Below, piece by piece: positions 51,785 to 60,205 of a stretch of 64,000 nucleotides of DNA. The notes under the pieces were generated by a model, which ran no database searches, had not been told where the DNA came from, and saw only the letters and a list, made by a program, of their open reading frames with translations. The DNA is from Microbacterium sp. SORGH_AS_0862. Lineage in GTDB: Bacteria > Actinomycetota > Actinomycetes > Actinomycetales > Microbacteriaceae. Numbering within the stretch: position 1 is the first letter of the stretch; each line of letters begins with the position of its first letter. The stretch covers positions 1,922,001-1,986,000 of the forward strand of contig NZ_JAUTAY010000001.1 in the NCBI RefSeq assembly GCF_030818795.1. The letters run 5' to 3'. The position numbers and the translations under genes were made by a program.

Positions 51785-51996
51785 CGGAGGCGAAGAGCGT
51801 GAAGGAGTACCGCGTCCAGTTCAAGAACTCCTGGTCGGAGCGCAACGGCGATGAGGTCACGGAGCGCGTGATGACGCTCGCGGACGCACGGCGCTTCATC
51901 GCCGAGCATCCCGAGACCGAGTACGTCATCCTGCAGCGGAGTGCAGGTGACCCGCCCTCGATCTGGTCGCTGCTCGCGGAGGAGGAAGAGGGCTGA
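51781..51996 (+). CDS. Hypothetical protein (71 aa)
   Basis: The 71-aa product includes VKEYRVQFKNSWSERNGDEV, LADARRFIAEHPETEYVILQ and an acidic tail. It looks like a small folded alpha/beta protein and has good codon use. GTG at 51781 overlaps the previous stop. A GTG at 51799 is the alternative start. It is last in the sigma operon and converges with the phosphodiesterase gene. No domain is recognised. Confidence 0.65.
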   Translation: MTEAKSVKEYRVQFKNSWSERNGDEVTERVMTLADARRFIAEHPETEYVILQRSAGDPPSIWSLLAEEEEG

Positions 51997-52005
51997 CCGA
52001 GCGGG

Positions 52006-52497
52006 TCAGAGAGTGATGAGTGCCGCCTCGACACGGGCGTCGTCGATCGTGACCGTCATGCAGGTGTGATGGGGTTGCCGGCGCCGGTCGGTCGGAGAGC
52101 CCGGATTCAGCAGACGCAGGCCCCCGGGCGTGACGGTGTCCCACGGGATGTGGCTGTGTCCGAACACGAGCAGATCGGACTCGGGGTACGCCGCATCCAT
52201 ACGGCGCTCCCGCGAGCGTGCGTCGCCCGTCTCGTGCACCACGCTCATCCGGACGCCCTCGATCCGACGGTGCGCGACCAGCGGAAGCCGGGCCCGCAGA
52301 TCCGCCCCGTCGTTGTTGCCGTAGACGCCGATGACCTCGCCGTGCCGAGCGAGGTCGTCCAGCACCCACTCGACGACCCAGTCGCCGGCGTGCACGATCA
52401 GATCGGCGTCGTCCGCGAGCCGACGAACCGCATCCGGGAGCGTGCGCGCCCGCGGCGGGATGTGAGTGTCGGAGATCAGCAACAGCCGCGTCGTCAC
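52006..52497 (-). CDS. YfcE/MJ0936-type metallophosphoesterase
   Basis: The 163-aa protein has the calcineurin-like phosphoesterase motifs: LLLISDTHIPPRA (DxH), VHAGDWVVEW (GD), VYGNNDGADL (GNxD), VVHETG and FGHSHIPWDT (GHxH). LNPGSPTDRR is typical of the YfcE group. It hydrolyses phosphodiesters with bound divalent metals. GTG at 52497 overlaps the NUDIX stop by GTGA. Confidence 0.9.
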   Translation of the reverse strand: MTTRLLLISDTHIPPRARTLPDAVRRLADDADLIVHAGDWVVEWVLDDLARHGEVIGVYGNNDGADLRARLPLVAHRRIEGVRMSVVHETGDARSRERRMDAAYPESDLLVFGHSHIPWDTVTPGGLRLLNPGSPTDRRRQPHHTCMTVTIDDARVEAALITL

Positions 52498-53165
52498 GAA
52501 CGAGCCGCCGAGAACGGTCCGCGCAGCGCCGCCCATTGCAGCAGCATGATCGTCTTCGCATCGACGATATCGATGCCGATGCGCCCGAGGGCGTCGTCGA
52601 CGTCGAGCTCGAGCACCTCGATGTCCTCGCCCTCGTCGGCGAGTCCCGCCCGCGCTCCCGGCACCACATCGCCGCGACGGTACGGCGCGGCGAAGAAGTG
52701 CAGTCGTTCGGTCACCGACCCGGGGCTCATGTAGACGTCGAAGACGTGCTCCACTTCGCCGACCGGGCGCCCGGTCTCCTCCTCGGCCTCGCGCCGGATG
52801 GCCGACTCGGGCGCGTCGTCGTCGAGCAGGCCCGCGGCGGCCTCGATCAGCATGCCGTCGGGATGCCGGTTGACGTAGACCGGGTAGCGGAACTGACGGG
52901 TCAGCAGCACGGTGCGCGCCTGAGGGTCGTAGAGAAGGATGCACGCTCCGTCGCCGCGGTCGTACGTCTCGCGGTGCTCGGTGGTCCAGGAGCCGTCCGA
53001 GTGCTGGAAGTCGAAGGTCGTCGTGCGCGTCACGAACCAGTTCGAGGTGAGCACGCGGACCTCGCGCACCCGCACCCTGGGGTTGCCGTTCAGATCGCGC
53101 CCCGCGCGGTCGAGGCCCGTGCGGCCCCGCGCATCCGGGACGTCGACCCCCGGCTGACCCGTCAT
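52494..53165 (-). CDS. NUDIX hydrolase (NudK/ADP-ribose pyrophosphatase-like)
   Basis: The 223-aa protein has the NUDIX box GLLDDDAPESAIRREAEEET ending in Gly (about residues 117-137). Flanking blocks FRYPVYVNRHPDGMLIEAAA and DVYMSPGSVTERLHFF are typical of NudK-like nucleoside-diphosphate-sugar hydrolases. ATG at 53165 overlaps the upstream gene by 4 bp. It lies in a three-gene unit with a deazaflavin reductase and a phosphoesterase. Confidence 0.88.
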   Translation of the reverse strand: MTGQPGVDVPDARGRTGLDRAGRDLNGNPRVRVREVRVLTSNWFVTRTTTFDFQHSDGSWTTEHRETYDRGDGACILLYDPQARTVLLTRQFRYPVYVNRHPDGMLIEAAAGLLDDDAPESAIRREAEEETGRPVGEVEHVFDVYMSPGSVTERLHFFAAPYRRGDVVPGARAGLADEGEDIEVLELDVDDALGRIGIDIVDAKTIMLLQWAALRGPFSAARS

Positions 53166-53563
53166 CGGCGTTCCAGCCGCACCACGGGGATGGTGCGCGT
53201 CGTGCGTCGCTCGTAATCGCCGAAACCGGGGCTCGCTTCGAGGAAGCGCTGCCACGCCGCATCCCGTTCGGACGGATCGAGCACCCGAGCCGTCACCTGC
53301 ACCTCGCCCGACGGCGTCTCGACCGTGACGTCGGGATGCGCGCGGAGGTTGTGGAACCACGCCGGGTTGTCCTCCGCCCCCGCCTTCGAAGCGGCGATCA
53401 GCCAGGCATCGGCTCCGTCGGGAAGCGCCATGAGCGGGGCGATGCGCTCGACGCCGCTGCGGGCGCCGATGTGGTGCAACAGGATGAGGGCGTCGCCGAA
53501 GTTCTCCACCCGGCCGCCGTTTCGCCGGAACTCGGCGATCACGTGATCGTTGTACGAGGTCAT
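53162..53563 (-). CDS. Deazaflavin (F420)-dependent nitroreductase-like protein
   Basis: The 133-aa protein belongs to the DUF385/Ddn split-barrel family. Seen are LILLHHIGARSGVERIAPLM, WLIAASKAGAEDNPAWFHNL, HPDVTVETPSGEVQVTARVL and a C-terminal YERRTTRTIPVVRLE. Such proteins use F420H2 to reduce varied substrates. ATG at 53563 begins the conserved domain. It heads a leftward unit with the NUDIX gene. Confidence 0.87.
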   Translation of the reverse strand: MTSYNDHVIAEFRRNGGRVENFGDALILLHHIGARSGVERIAPLMALPDGADAWLIAASKAGAEDNPAWFHNLRAHPDVTVETPSGEVQVTARVLDPSERDAAWQRFLEASPGFGDYERRTTRTIPVVRLERR

Positions 53564-53668
53564 GCGTGTGCTCCGTCTGTCGGTGGGTTCGCCGTCTCGA
53601 TCCTCGCACTCCGCGCGGGAGACGGGGGATGCCGCCTGCGATCCGTCTGCGCACGCTACCGTCGTCGT

Positions 53669-54172
53669 GTGAGCGATGACCGTCGGGACGACGAGGTCGA
53701 TCTGCTGATCGACGCGTGGGGCAGGCGCCTGCCCGATGTCGATCTCACTCCGCTCGATGTCATGTCGAGGCTGCGTCGTGCGGCGATCCGGCTCGACCGA
53801 TTGCGTGCTGCGGCGTTCGCGACGGCGGGTCTGGCGTCGTGGGAGTTCGACGTGCTCGCGGCGCTGCGTCGCGCCGATCCTCCGCACCGGCTGAGCCCCG
53901 CGCAGCTGATCGAACGGACGATGATCACGAGCGCGACGATGTCGCATCGGCTGGCGAACCTCTCGACGCGCGGCCTCGTGGTGCGAAAGCGCAACCCGTC
54001 CGACGGGCGCAGCGTCTACATCCTGCTGACGGAGGAAGGCATCAGGGTGGTGGATGCGGCCATGACGGAGCTCGTGCGGCGGGAGGCGGAGGTTCTGGCG
54101 GGGTCGGATCGCGCCGACATCGCCGCCCTCACGAGGGCCCTGCGCCCGCTCATGGGGCCCGAACGCGGGTGA
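53669..54172 (+). CDS. MarR-family transcriptional regulator
   Basis: The 167-aa protein has the MarR winged helix: LASWEFDVLAALRRADPPHR, LSPAQLIERTMITSATMSHR, GLVVRKRNPSDGRSVYILLT (wing with the conserved DGR). TACCGT (53657-53662) lies 6 bp before the GTG, indicating a leaderless transcript. It is divergent from the F420-dependent reductase unit, which it may control. Confidence 0.9.
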   Translation: MSDDRRDDEVDLLIDAWGRRLPDVDLTPLDVMSRLRRAAIRLDRLRAAAFATAGLASWEFDVLAALRRADPPHRLSPAQLIERTMITSATMSHRLANLSTRGLVVRKRNPSDGRSVYILLTEEGIRVVDAAMTELVRREAEVLAGSDRADIAALTRALRPLMGPERG

Positions 54173-54221
54173 CGCGCCCGTCGAGTTGTGGCGGAGCCGA
54201 CCGACGAGGAAAATCCCGCGT

Positions 54222-55859
54222 ATGAGCCACGAGACCGTCGCCGTGCCGACTCGTCCCCCCGACCTGACAGACGCGCAGTGGGAGCGGCTGTGCGTGTACG
54301 GCACCGCAGAGGAGGTGTCCGCAGGGGACTACGTCTTCCGCTCCGGCGATCACGACTACGACATGATCCTCGTCGACACCGCCGAGATCGAGATCGTGCG
54401 CGACGGTCTGGGCTGGGTCGACGAGGTGGTGCTCACGCGCATGGGTGCGCGCACGTTCGCGGGCGAGCTGAGCCTGCTGAACGGGCAGGGGGCCTTCCTC
54501 TCCGCCCGTGTGGCCGAGCCCGGCCGGATCCTGCGGGTGCCGCGCGCGCAGCTGCGCCGGCTGATGGCGGAGGACGACGAGCTCTGCGACCTGATCCTGC
54601 ACGCCCTGTGGGACCGGCGGGAGTCGTTGCGAACCGGTCCCGCCGCCCTCACGCTCAAATTCGTCGGGCTCCGCGGCTCGCGCGAGTTCCTCGCCCTGGA
54701 CCGTTTCGCCGAGCGGCTCGACCTCGTGCACACCGCCGTCGAGGTGGATCCCGACGACATGGGCGTCCACGCCGATCACGGCGTGCGCATCGAGGACCTG
54801 CCGATCGCCTATCTGCAGGGGGAGCCTGTCCGGCGCGCGACGCCCGGGATCGTCGCCGACCGGTTGGGGCTCAGCTACCAGGCCGAGACGGATGCGGCCG
54901 TCGACCTCGTCGTGATCGGCGGCGGTCCTGCCGGTCTCGCCGCCGCGATCTACGGCGCGTCGGAGGGGCTGAACACGGTCCTCCTGGACGCCGTCGCACC
55001 GGGTGGTCAGGCCGCCGCGACCTCTCGCATCGAGAACTTCCTGGGCTTCCCGTTCGGGGTGAGCGGCGGCCAGCTCATCGGTCAGGCGACGCTGCAGGCG
55101 CTCAAGTTCGGGGTGCGGGTCTACGCCCCGTGCGAAGCCGTCGCGATCGCCGAGGTGCCCGAAGGGCTCGAGGTCACCCTCGCCGACGGCCGCCTCATCC
55201 GCACCCGCACCGCCATCGTCACCTCCGGTGCCGCCTACCGCCGACTGAACATCGAGGGGTGGTCGCGGTTCGAGGGCTCGAGCATCTACTACGCGGCGAC
55301 GCCCCTCGAGCTGCACCAGGTCGCGGGAGCGCCGTCCGTCGTCGTCGGCGGCGCGAACTCCGCGGGGCAGGCCGCCCTCTACCTCTCCGGCAACGGCTGT
55401 CCCGTGCACCTCGTAGTGCGCGGGACGGACCTGCGTCAGCGCATGTCGAGCTATCTGGTGGACCGGCTGCTCGAGAGCCCCGGTGTCCGCATCCACACGG
55501 CCGCCAACGTGACGGCGCTGGACGGCGACGGCGTGCTCGAGAGCGTGCGCATCGACACGGTCGGCGACGTCGACGCCCGCGGGCTGTTCTGCTTCATCGG
55601 GGCCGAGCCCGCCACATCCTGGCTCGGATCGCTCGACCGCGACGGCCACGGTTTCCTGCGCACCGGCACGGACGTCACCGTGCAGTCGATCTCCCGCTGG
55701 CAGCAGCTGGGTCGCGAGCCGCTCCCGTTCGAGACCTCGCTGCCGCGGCTGTTCGCCGCCGGCGACGTGCGACGCGGATCTATGAAGCGGGTGGCGGCGG
55801 CGGTCGGCGAGGGATCCAGCGCCGTCGCGTCCGTCCACCGCGCGCTCGCGCTCGCGTGA
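54222..55859 (+). CDS. Cyclic nucleotide-binding-domain thioredoxin reductase-like flavoprotein
   Basis: The 545-aa protein has an N-terminal cNMP-binding-like domain (about residues 12-130; MGARTFAGELSLLNGQGAFL is the phosphate-binding cassette region). A short linker precedes a TrxR-like FAD/NAD(P) domain (about 225-545; VVIGGGPAGLAAAIYGASEG, GGQAAATSRIENFLGFP, VVVGGANSAGQAALYLS, FAAGDVRRGS). The redox Cys-x-x-Cys of thioredoxin reductases is replaced by YYAATPLE, so it cannot reduce thioredoxin in the classical way. GAAAAT (54209-54214) is 7 bp before the ATG. Substrate is unknown. Confidence 0.87.
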   Translation: MSHETVAVPTRPPDLTDAQWERLCVYGTAEEVSAGDYVFRSGDHDYDMILVDTAEIEIVRDGLGWVDEVVLTRMGARTFAGELSLLNGQGAFLSARVAEPGRILRVPRAQLRRLMAEDDELCDLILHALWDRRESLRTGPAALTLKFVGLRGSREFLALDRFAERLDLVHTAVEVDPDDMGVHADHGVRIEDLPIAYLQGEPVRRATPGIVADRLGLSYQAETDAAVDLVVIGGGPAGLAAAIYGASEGLNTVLLDAVAPGGQAAATSRIENFLGFPFGVSGGQLIGQATLQALKFGVRVYAPCEAVAIAEVPEGLEVTLADGRLIRTRTAIVTSGAAYRRLNIEGWSRFEGSSIYYAATPLELHQVAGAPSVVVGGANSAGQAALYLSGNGCPVHLVVRGTDLRQRMSSYLVDRLLESPGVRIHTAANVTALDGDGVLESVRIDTVGDVDARGLFCFIGAEPATSWLGSLDRDGHGFLRTGTDVTVQSISRWQQLGREPLPFETSLPRLFAAGDVRRGSMKRVAAAVGEGSSAVASVHRALALA

Positions 55860-55896
55860 GCGCCGCCGCGCGCACGGCCCCGCCTACGCTGGTGCG

Positions 55897-56859
55897 ATGA
55901 TCAACGTCGCCACGATCGGCTCCAGCATCATCACCGAAGCCTTCGCGCGTGCCGTCGCCCAGGTCGACGGCATCGCGCTGCACACGGCCACCTCTCGCGA
56001 TGCGGACCGCGCGGCCGAGATCGCCCGGCGCATCGGCGCGCCGCACTCCGCATCCGATCTGGATGCGGTGCTGGCCGACCCGGAGATCGACGCGGTATAC
56101 GTCGGCTCGCCCAACTCGGTGCACGCCGAGCAGATCCGCGCGGCGCTCGCCGCCGGCAAGCACGTCTTCGTCGAGAAGCCGGCCGTCGACTCCGAGCAGG
56201 AGTGGATCGCGCTCACCGGGGAGGCGACGAAGCGCGGCCTCATCCTGATGGAGGGGATGCGGATGGCCTACGACCCGGGCATCCGTGTCGTGCGCGACCT
56301 GCTCCCGACGCTGGGTGTCCTGCGGCGGGCGTCGCTGCACTACGGCAAGCGGTCCTCGCGCTACGACGACGTGCTGGCGGGCCGGCGCGTCAACATCTTC
56401 GATCCCGCGATGGGCGGCGGCGCGCTCGCGGATCTCGGCGTCTACAGCGTGCATGCGGCCGTGCTGCTGTTCGGGCGTCCGGATTCCGTGCGGGCGCTGG
56501 ATGTGCCCGTCGCGAGCGGCGCCGACGGCGCCGGCGTGGCCCTGCTCGGCTACCCGGGCCTCGTCGTGGATGTCTCGTACTCGAAGATCACGAACGCCGG
56601 GCGTCCGAGCGAGATCGAGGGGGAGCAGGCGACCCTCTCGATCGACGATCTCGTCAGCCCGCGCCGCGTGGTGCGTCACGCCGTCGACGGCGACCGTGAG
56701 GTCGTCGAGGTGCCCGACGAGCGTCACTCGCTGCGCGGCGAGGTGGAGCGTTTCGTGGCCCTGGTCGAGGCGGGCGGGGCCGCCGCGGCCGAGGATCAGG
56801 AGCGCACGCGCCTCACCTTGGAGACGATGGCCCGCATCCGAGCCGACCTCGCCCGCTGA
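55897..56859 (+). CDS. Gfo/Idh/MocA-family oxidoreductase
   Basis: The 320-aa protein has an N-terminal Rossmann fold (INVATIGSSIITEAFARAVA). DAVYVGSPNSVHAEQI and GKHVFVEKPAVDS carry the family's EKP motif with its conserved Lys. MGGGALADLGVYSVHAA supplies the catalytic His region. It oxidises or reduces a sugar-like substrate with NAD(P). TACGCT (55885-55890) lies 6 bp before the ATG, consistent with a leaderless message. It stands alone and ends at the family A hairpin pair. Confidence 0.9.
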   Translation: MINVATIGSSIITEAFARAVAQVDGIALHTATSRDADRAAEIARRIGAPHSASDLDAVLADPEIDAVYVGSPNSVHAEQIRAALAAGKHVFVEKPAVDSEQEWIALTGEATKRGLILMEGMRMAYDPGIRVVRDLLPTLGVLRRASLHYGKRSSRYDDVLAGRRVNIFDPAMGGGALADLGVYSVHAAVLLFGRPDSVRALDVPVASGADGAGVALLGYPGLVVDVSYSKITNAGRPSEIEGEQATLSIDDLVSPRRVVRHAVDGDREVVEVPDERHSLRGEVERFVALVEAGGAAAAEDQERTRLTLETMARIRADLAR

Positions 56860-56901
56860 GCCTTCAGCCCGGCGTCCCCGCCAGCGTGAACGTCCCGTGT
56901 T

Positions 56902-57008
56902 CGCCTGTCACAGATCGAGCCGTTGGCGTCGATCTGTGACAGGCGAGCAGCGAACCTCCACGCTCACCTGTCACAGAACGAGCCGTTGGCGTCGATCTGT
57001 GACAGGTG
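56902..57008. repeat. Family A twin hairpin, copy 2
   Basis: Two 44-bp elements lie at 56902-56945 and 56965-57008, again 19 bp apart. The first is a perfect inverted repeat (arms 56901-56918 and 56929-56946, loop GCCGTTGGCG). The second has 20-bp arms with one mismatch and the same loop. It lies between the converging oxidoreductase and MFS genes. Confidence 0.88.
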
Positions 57009-57029
57009 AGCAGGGCGGGAGCGACGAGG

Positions 57030-58181
57030 TCAGTGGCGGCGCAGGGTGCGCAGCAGAGGCGAGAGTGCGGCCAGGATGACAGCCGGCACGAGGAAGGCGG
57101 GGCCGAGCGATGGCCCTGCCGCGATGAGCCCGAGCGCGACGGCTCCGGCGACGGCGCCCGCGTAGTTGAAGAGGTTCACGCGCGCGATCACCTCGTCGCT
57201 GCGCTCGGGAAGCAGTTCGCCGGCACGGCTGAACGCGATCGGCACGAGCGCCCCCGATGCCACGCCCATCGCCGCGAAGCCGACGATCGCCGTCGGCACG
57301 AACGGAGCCGCGGCCACCAGAACGGCGCCGGCCACGGCCACGACGATCGCCGCGGCACCCAGCCGCATCCGTCCGATCCGGCGCACGAGCGGGTCCGTGC
57401 CCAGTCGCGCCCCCAGCATCGCGACGAGGTACGCCCCGTAGCCGAGGGGTGTGACGCCCGGGTCGGCCCGGAGCCCGTCGGTCAGGTAGATCGTGCTCCA
57501 GCTCGCGACGGCCGAGTCCACGACGAACGCCGCGAACACGATCGCGCCCACCGCCCAGATCGCTCGGCGCGGCAGGGGCGGGCGGGATGCGGCGGAGTCG
57601 TCGACCTCGTGCGCCGCTCGCGTGGGATCGAAGGCCGCGAGTCCCCATCCGGCGATCGCGACCTGCGCCGCTGCGGCGATGACCAGGGTCAGGCCCGCGG
57701 GAGCGCGGGCGGCCAGCACGGCCGCCGTGACCCCGGTGGCGACGATGGCAGCGCCCGTGTACCCGGCGTAGAGCCGGCCGAACACCGGCCGCTCGTGGTG
57801 GCGCTGCAGGAGCGAGCCCTGCATGTTCGACGACGCGTCGACGGCGCCCAGGCCCACGCCGTAGAGCACGATCGCGACGATCAGCACCGGAAGGGATGCG
57901 GTGAAGCTGACGAAGAGGAGTCCCACCGCCTGGGCGGCGAGCCCCGAGGTGAGGGCGAGTCTGCTGCCGGCCCGCACGGCGATCACATCGGCGAGCACGG
58001 AGCCGAGCGCGGCGGCGAGGCACGTCGCGAGCAGGAGCATCGACACCGCGTCGTCGCCGATGTCGACGCGATCCTTGATCGTCGGCAGAGCGGTGACGAT
58101 GGTGGCGTAGCCGAGACCCTGCGCGGCGTAGGCGGCTCCGACGGCCGCACCACGCGTGCGCAGTGCCGGCAGCGACGTCAT
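57030..58181 (-). CDS. MFS transporter
   Basis: The 383-aa protein has about twelve membrane spans, the first beginning AAVGAAYAAQGLGYATIVTA. It has a central loop rich in charged residues (about 178-200) and GRLYAGYTGAAIVATGVTAA. It resembles the FucP/YbjJ-type drug or sugar MFS groups without a decisive motif. ATG at 58181 overlaps the aminotransferase-like stop by 4 bp, so the two may be functionally linked, perhaps exporting or importing the amino-compound concerned. Confidence 0.82.
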   Translation of the reverse strand: MTSLPALRTRGAAVGAAYAAQGLGYATIVTALPTIKDRVDIGDDAVSMLLLATCLAAALGSVLADVIAVRAGSRLALTSGLAAQAVGLLFVSFTASLPVLIVAIVLYGVGLGAVDASSNMQGSLLQRHHERPVFGRLYAGYTGAAIVATGVTAAVLAARAPAGLTLVIAAAAQVAIAGWGLAAFDPTRAAHEVDDSAASRPPLPRRAIWAVGAIVFAAFVVDSAVASWSTIYLTDGLRADPGVTPLGYGAYLVAMLGARLGTDPLVRRIGRMRLGAAAIVVAVAGAVLVAAAPFVPTAIVGFAAMGVASGALVPIAFSRAGELLPERSDEVIARVNLFNYAGAVAGAVALGLIAAGPSLGPAFLVPAVILAALSPLLRTLRRH

Positions 58182-59434
58182 GCCTCGATCGCGCGGAACG
58201 CCTCGTCGGCGATCTCGAGCGTCCGGGTGATGTCGGCGCTCGTGAGCGCCGCGTTGATGAAGTGGTTGTGGTGGGAGCTGAAGAACGCTCCTCGCTGCAC
58301 GCACTCTGCGATCCACCGCTGGTGGAGCATGAGCGACTCGTCATCCGCGAGACGCAGGTAGAACAGGGCCGGCTCGCCGGAGGCGACCAGCGTCCGACCG
58401 TGCGACGCGGCGACCTCGATGAGTCCGGTGGTCAACGTGGTGCCGAGTTCGCGGAACAGGGCGGGGCCGTCGATCGCCTTGAGCTTCTCGATCGTCGCGA
58501 TGCCGGCGGCGAAAGGCACCGCGCTCATCCAGTAGCTGCCCGTGTAGGTGATGCTCGACACCGCCTCGCGCAGGCTGTCCTTCCCGCACAGCGCCGACAT
58601 GTTGTAGCCGTTCGCGATGGCCTTGCAGAAGCAGATGAGATCCGCCTCGAATCCGTAGAAGTGGTCGCTGCCGGCGAGGTCCAGCCGCCAGCCGGCGCGC
58701 ACGTCGTCGACGATCAGCACGACGCCGTGCTCGTCGCAGAGCCGCCGCACCGCCTGCCAGTACCCCTGGGCGGGGAGGGCGTTGTCGAAGAAGTTGCCGT
58801 GCTTGTACGGCTGGGCGATGAGTGCGGCGATCTCGCCGCGATGCTCGGTGAACACCCGCCGCATGGCCTCGATGTCGTTCCACGGCACCTCGATGTTGCC
58901 CTGCACGTCGGTGTCGAGCACCCCGGGGTAGTCGAGCTTCTGGGTCCACGGCGCGACGCCGTGGTAGTACCCCTCGATGAACACGATGCGCCGGCGGCCC
59001 GTCGCGGCGCGCGCGGTCATGATGGCCAGGGTCGTGGTGTCGCCGCCGTTCTTCGCGAAGAACGCCCAGTCGGCGCTCGCGACGGTGTCGACCAGCAGCT
59101 CGGCCAGATCGATCATCGTGGTCGAGGGGAGGGAGACCACGTCCTCCTTATGCGCCTGCGCCTGGGCGGCGGCGGCCACATCCGCGTCGCCGTAGCCGAG
59201 CACGTTCGGGCCGTAGCCGCACATGTAGTCGATGTACTCGTTGCCGTCGACGTCCCAGAACCGGGTGCCTTCGGCGCGCTCGGAGAACAGCGGGTATGCC
59301 GATCGGGGAATGAAGCAGCCCTCCGAGGGGCCGAGGTGGCCGGGGACGCCGCCGGGGATGACCTTCACGGCACGGGTGAACGCCTCGTTGCTCTTCGTGT
59401 AGCTGTAGACGGGGGTCAGGGTGGGGGTGCTCAT
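58178..59434 (-). CDS. Class III aminotransferase/glutamate-1-semialdehyde aminomutase-like protein
   Basis: The 418-aa PLP enzyme has GTRFWDVDGNEYIDYMCGYG (about residue 56), FFAKNGGDTTTLAIMTARAA, VFIEGYYHG, VVLIVDDVRAGW and the PLP lysine in ICFCKAIANGYNMSALCG. It resembles glutamate-1-semialdehyde aminomutase-type enzymes of secondary metabolism rather than HemL itself. ATG at 59434 has GGAG 7 bp upstream. GTG at 59440, overlapping the upstream gene, is the alternative. It sits between an SCP2-like gene and an MFS transporter. Confidence 0.85.
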   Translation of the reverse strand: MSTPTLTPVYSYTKSNEAFTRAVKVIPGGVPGHLGPSEGCFIPRSAYPLFSERAEGTRFWDVDGNEYIDYMCGYGPNVLGYGDADVAAAAQAQAHKEDVVSLPSTTMIDLAELLVDTVASADWAFFAKNGGDTTTLAIMTARAATGRRRIVFIEGYYHGVAPWTQKLDYPGVLDTDVQGNIEVPWNDIEAMRRVFTEHRGEIAALIAQPYKHGNFFDNALPAQGYWQAVRRLCDEHGVVLIVDDVRAGWRLDLAGSDHFYGFEADLICFCKAIANGYNMSALCGKDSLREAVSSITYTGSYWMSAVPFAAGIATIEKLKAIDGPALFRELGTTLTTGLIEVAASHGRTLVASGEPALFYLRLADDESLMLHQRWIAECVQRGAFFSSHHNHFINAALTSADITRTLEIADEAFRAIEA

Positions 59435-59436
59435 GA

Positions 59437-60205
59437 TCACGCTCCGAGGTAGGCGCCGACGCGGTCGAGGATGCGGCTGGTGTTGTCGACGAGGGGGATG
59501 AAGCCGCGCATGGCGAGCCTGCCGTCGCAGACGCAGGCCAGCGCGCTGTCGCGGCCGCTGATCACGCCACCGGCGACGTCGAGGTCTGCGAAGCGGAGGG
59601 CGGCACGCGGCGGATCTGAAAGTTCGTCGTCGAGGCGGATGCGGTGGTTCTTCACCTCGAGGCGATAGCGCAGCTCGTCGCCGATCTCGAGGTCGAGATC
59701 GCCGTCGGGCATGTGCGCCGCGGAGAAGCGCCCGCTGGTGTCCTCGTTGCCGACGACCGCGATCGCCCGCGCGGCGACCTCCAGCGTCAGCAGGGTGCTG
59801 CGACGGCGGAACTCCGCATCCGCGAGGCGTTCGTCATCGGGCTTCAGGTACGCGCCGAGCAGGTCGGTGAGCGGGGTGAACACGCGCGTCAGGAAGCGGA
59901 TGCCGGCGGGGCCGGCGATCGGGATGGGCTGCGCGGTTCCGGCGATGACGGCGTTGAGGTGGTCGACGGATCGGAACATCAGCGTCGGCCCTCGGCCCTC
60001 GGACACCGCGGCGATGCCTTCTGGGGCGAAGCGGGTAGCGCGTGACGGGGATCCCCGGCGCGACGAGCGACAGCGTCGTCGGCGCGGGGAGGGTCCCGAG
60101 GATCCGCCCGGCTTCGGGCACCAGCTCCACGAGACGGGGGAGCGCCCCCAGCACGGCTCGCGCGTTGGTGAGCGCGAGCACGCGGGCATCGGTCTCAGTC
60201 AGCAT
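59437..60205 (-). pseudogene. SCP2-like/uncharacterised protein gene with a one-base frameshift
   Basis: The ATG at 60205 opens MLTETDARVLALTNARAVLG and continues to VAPGIPVT. Near 60037-60042 the frame changes, and the rest (ATRFAPEGIAAVSEGRGPTL, then to the stop at 59437) is in the adjacent frame. The C-terminal part (DPPRAALRFADLDVAGGVIS, DGRLAMRGFIPLVDN) resembles a sterol-carrier SCP2 domain. With one base removed it would be a 255-aa protein. Its end overlaps the aminotransferase-like start region, and its beginning overlaps a TetR gene. Confidence 0.7.
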
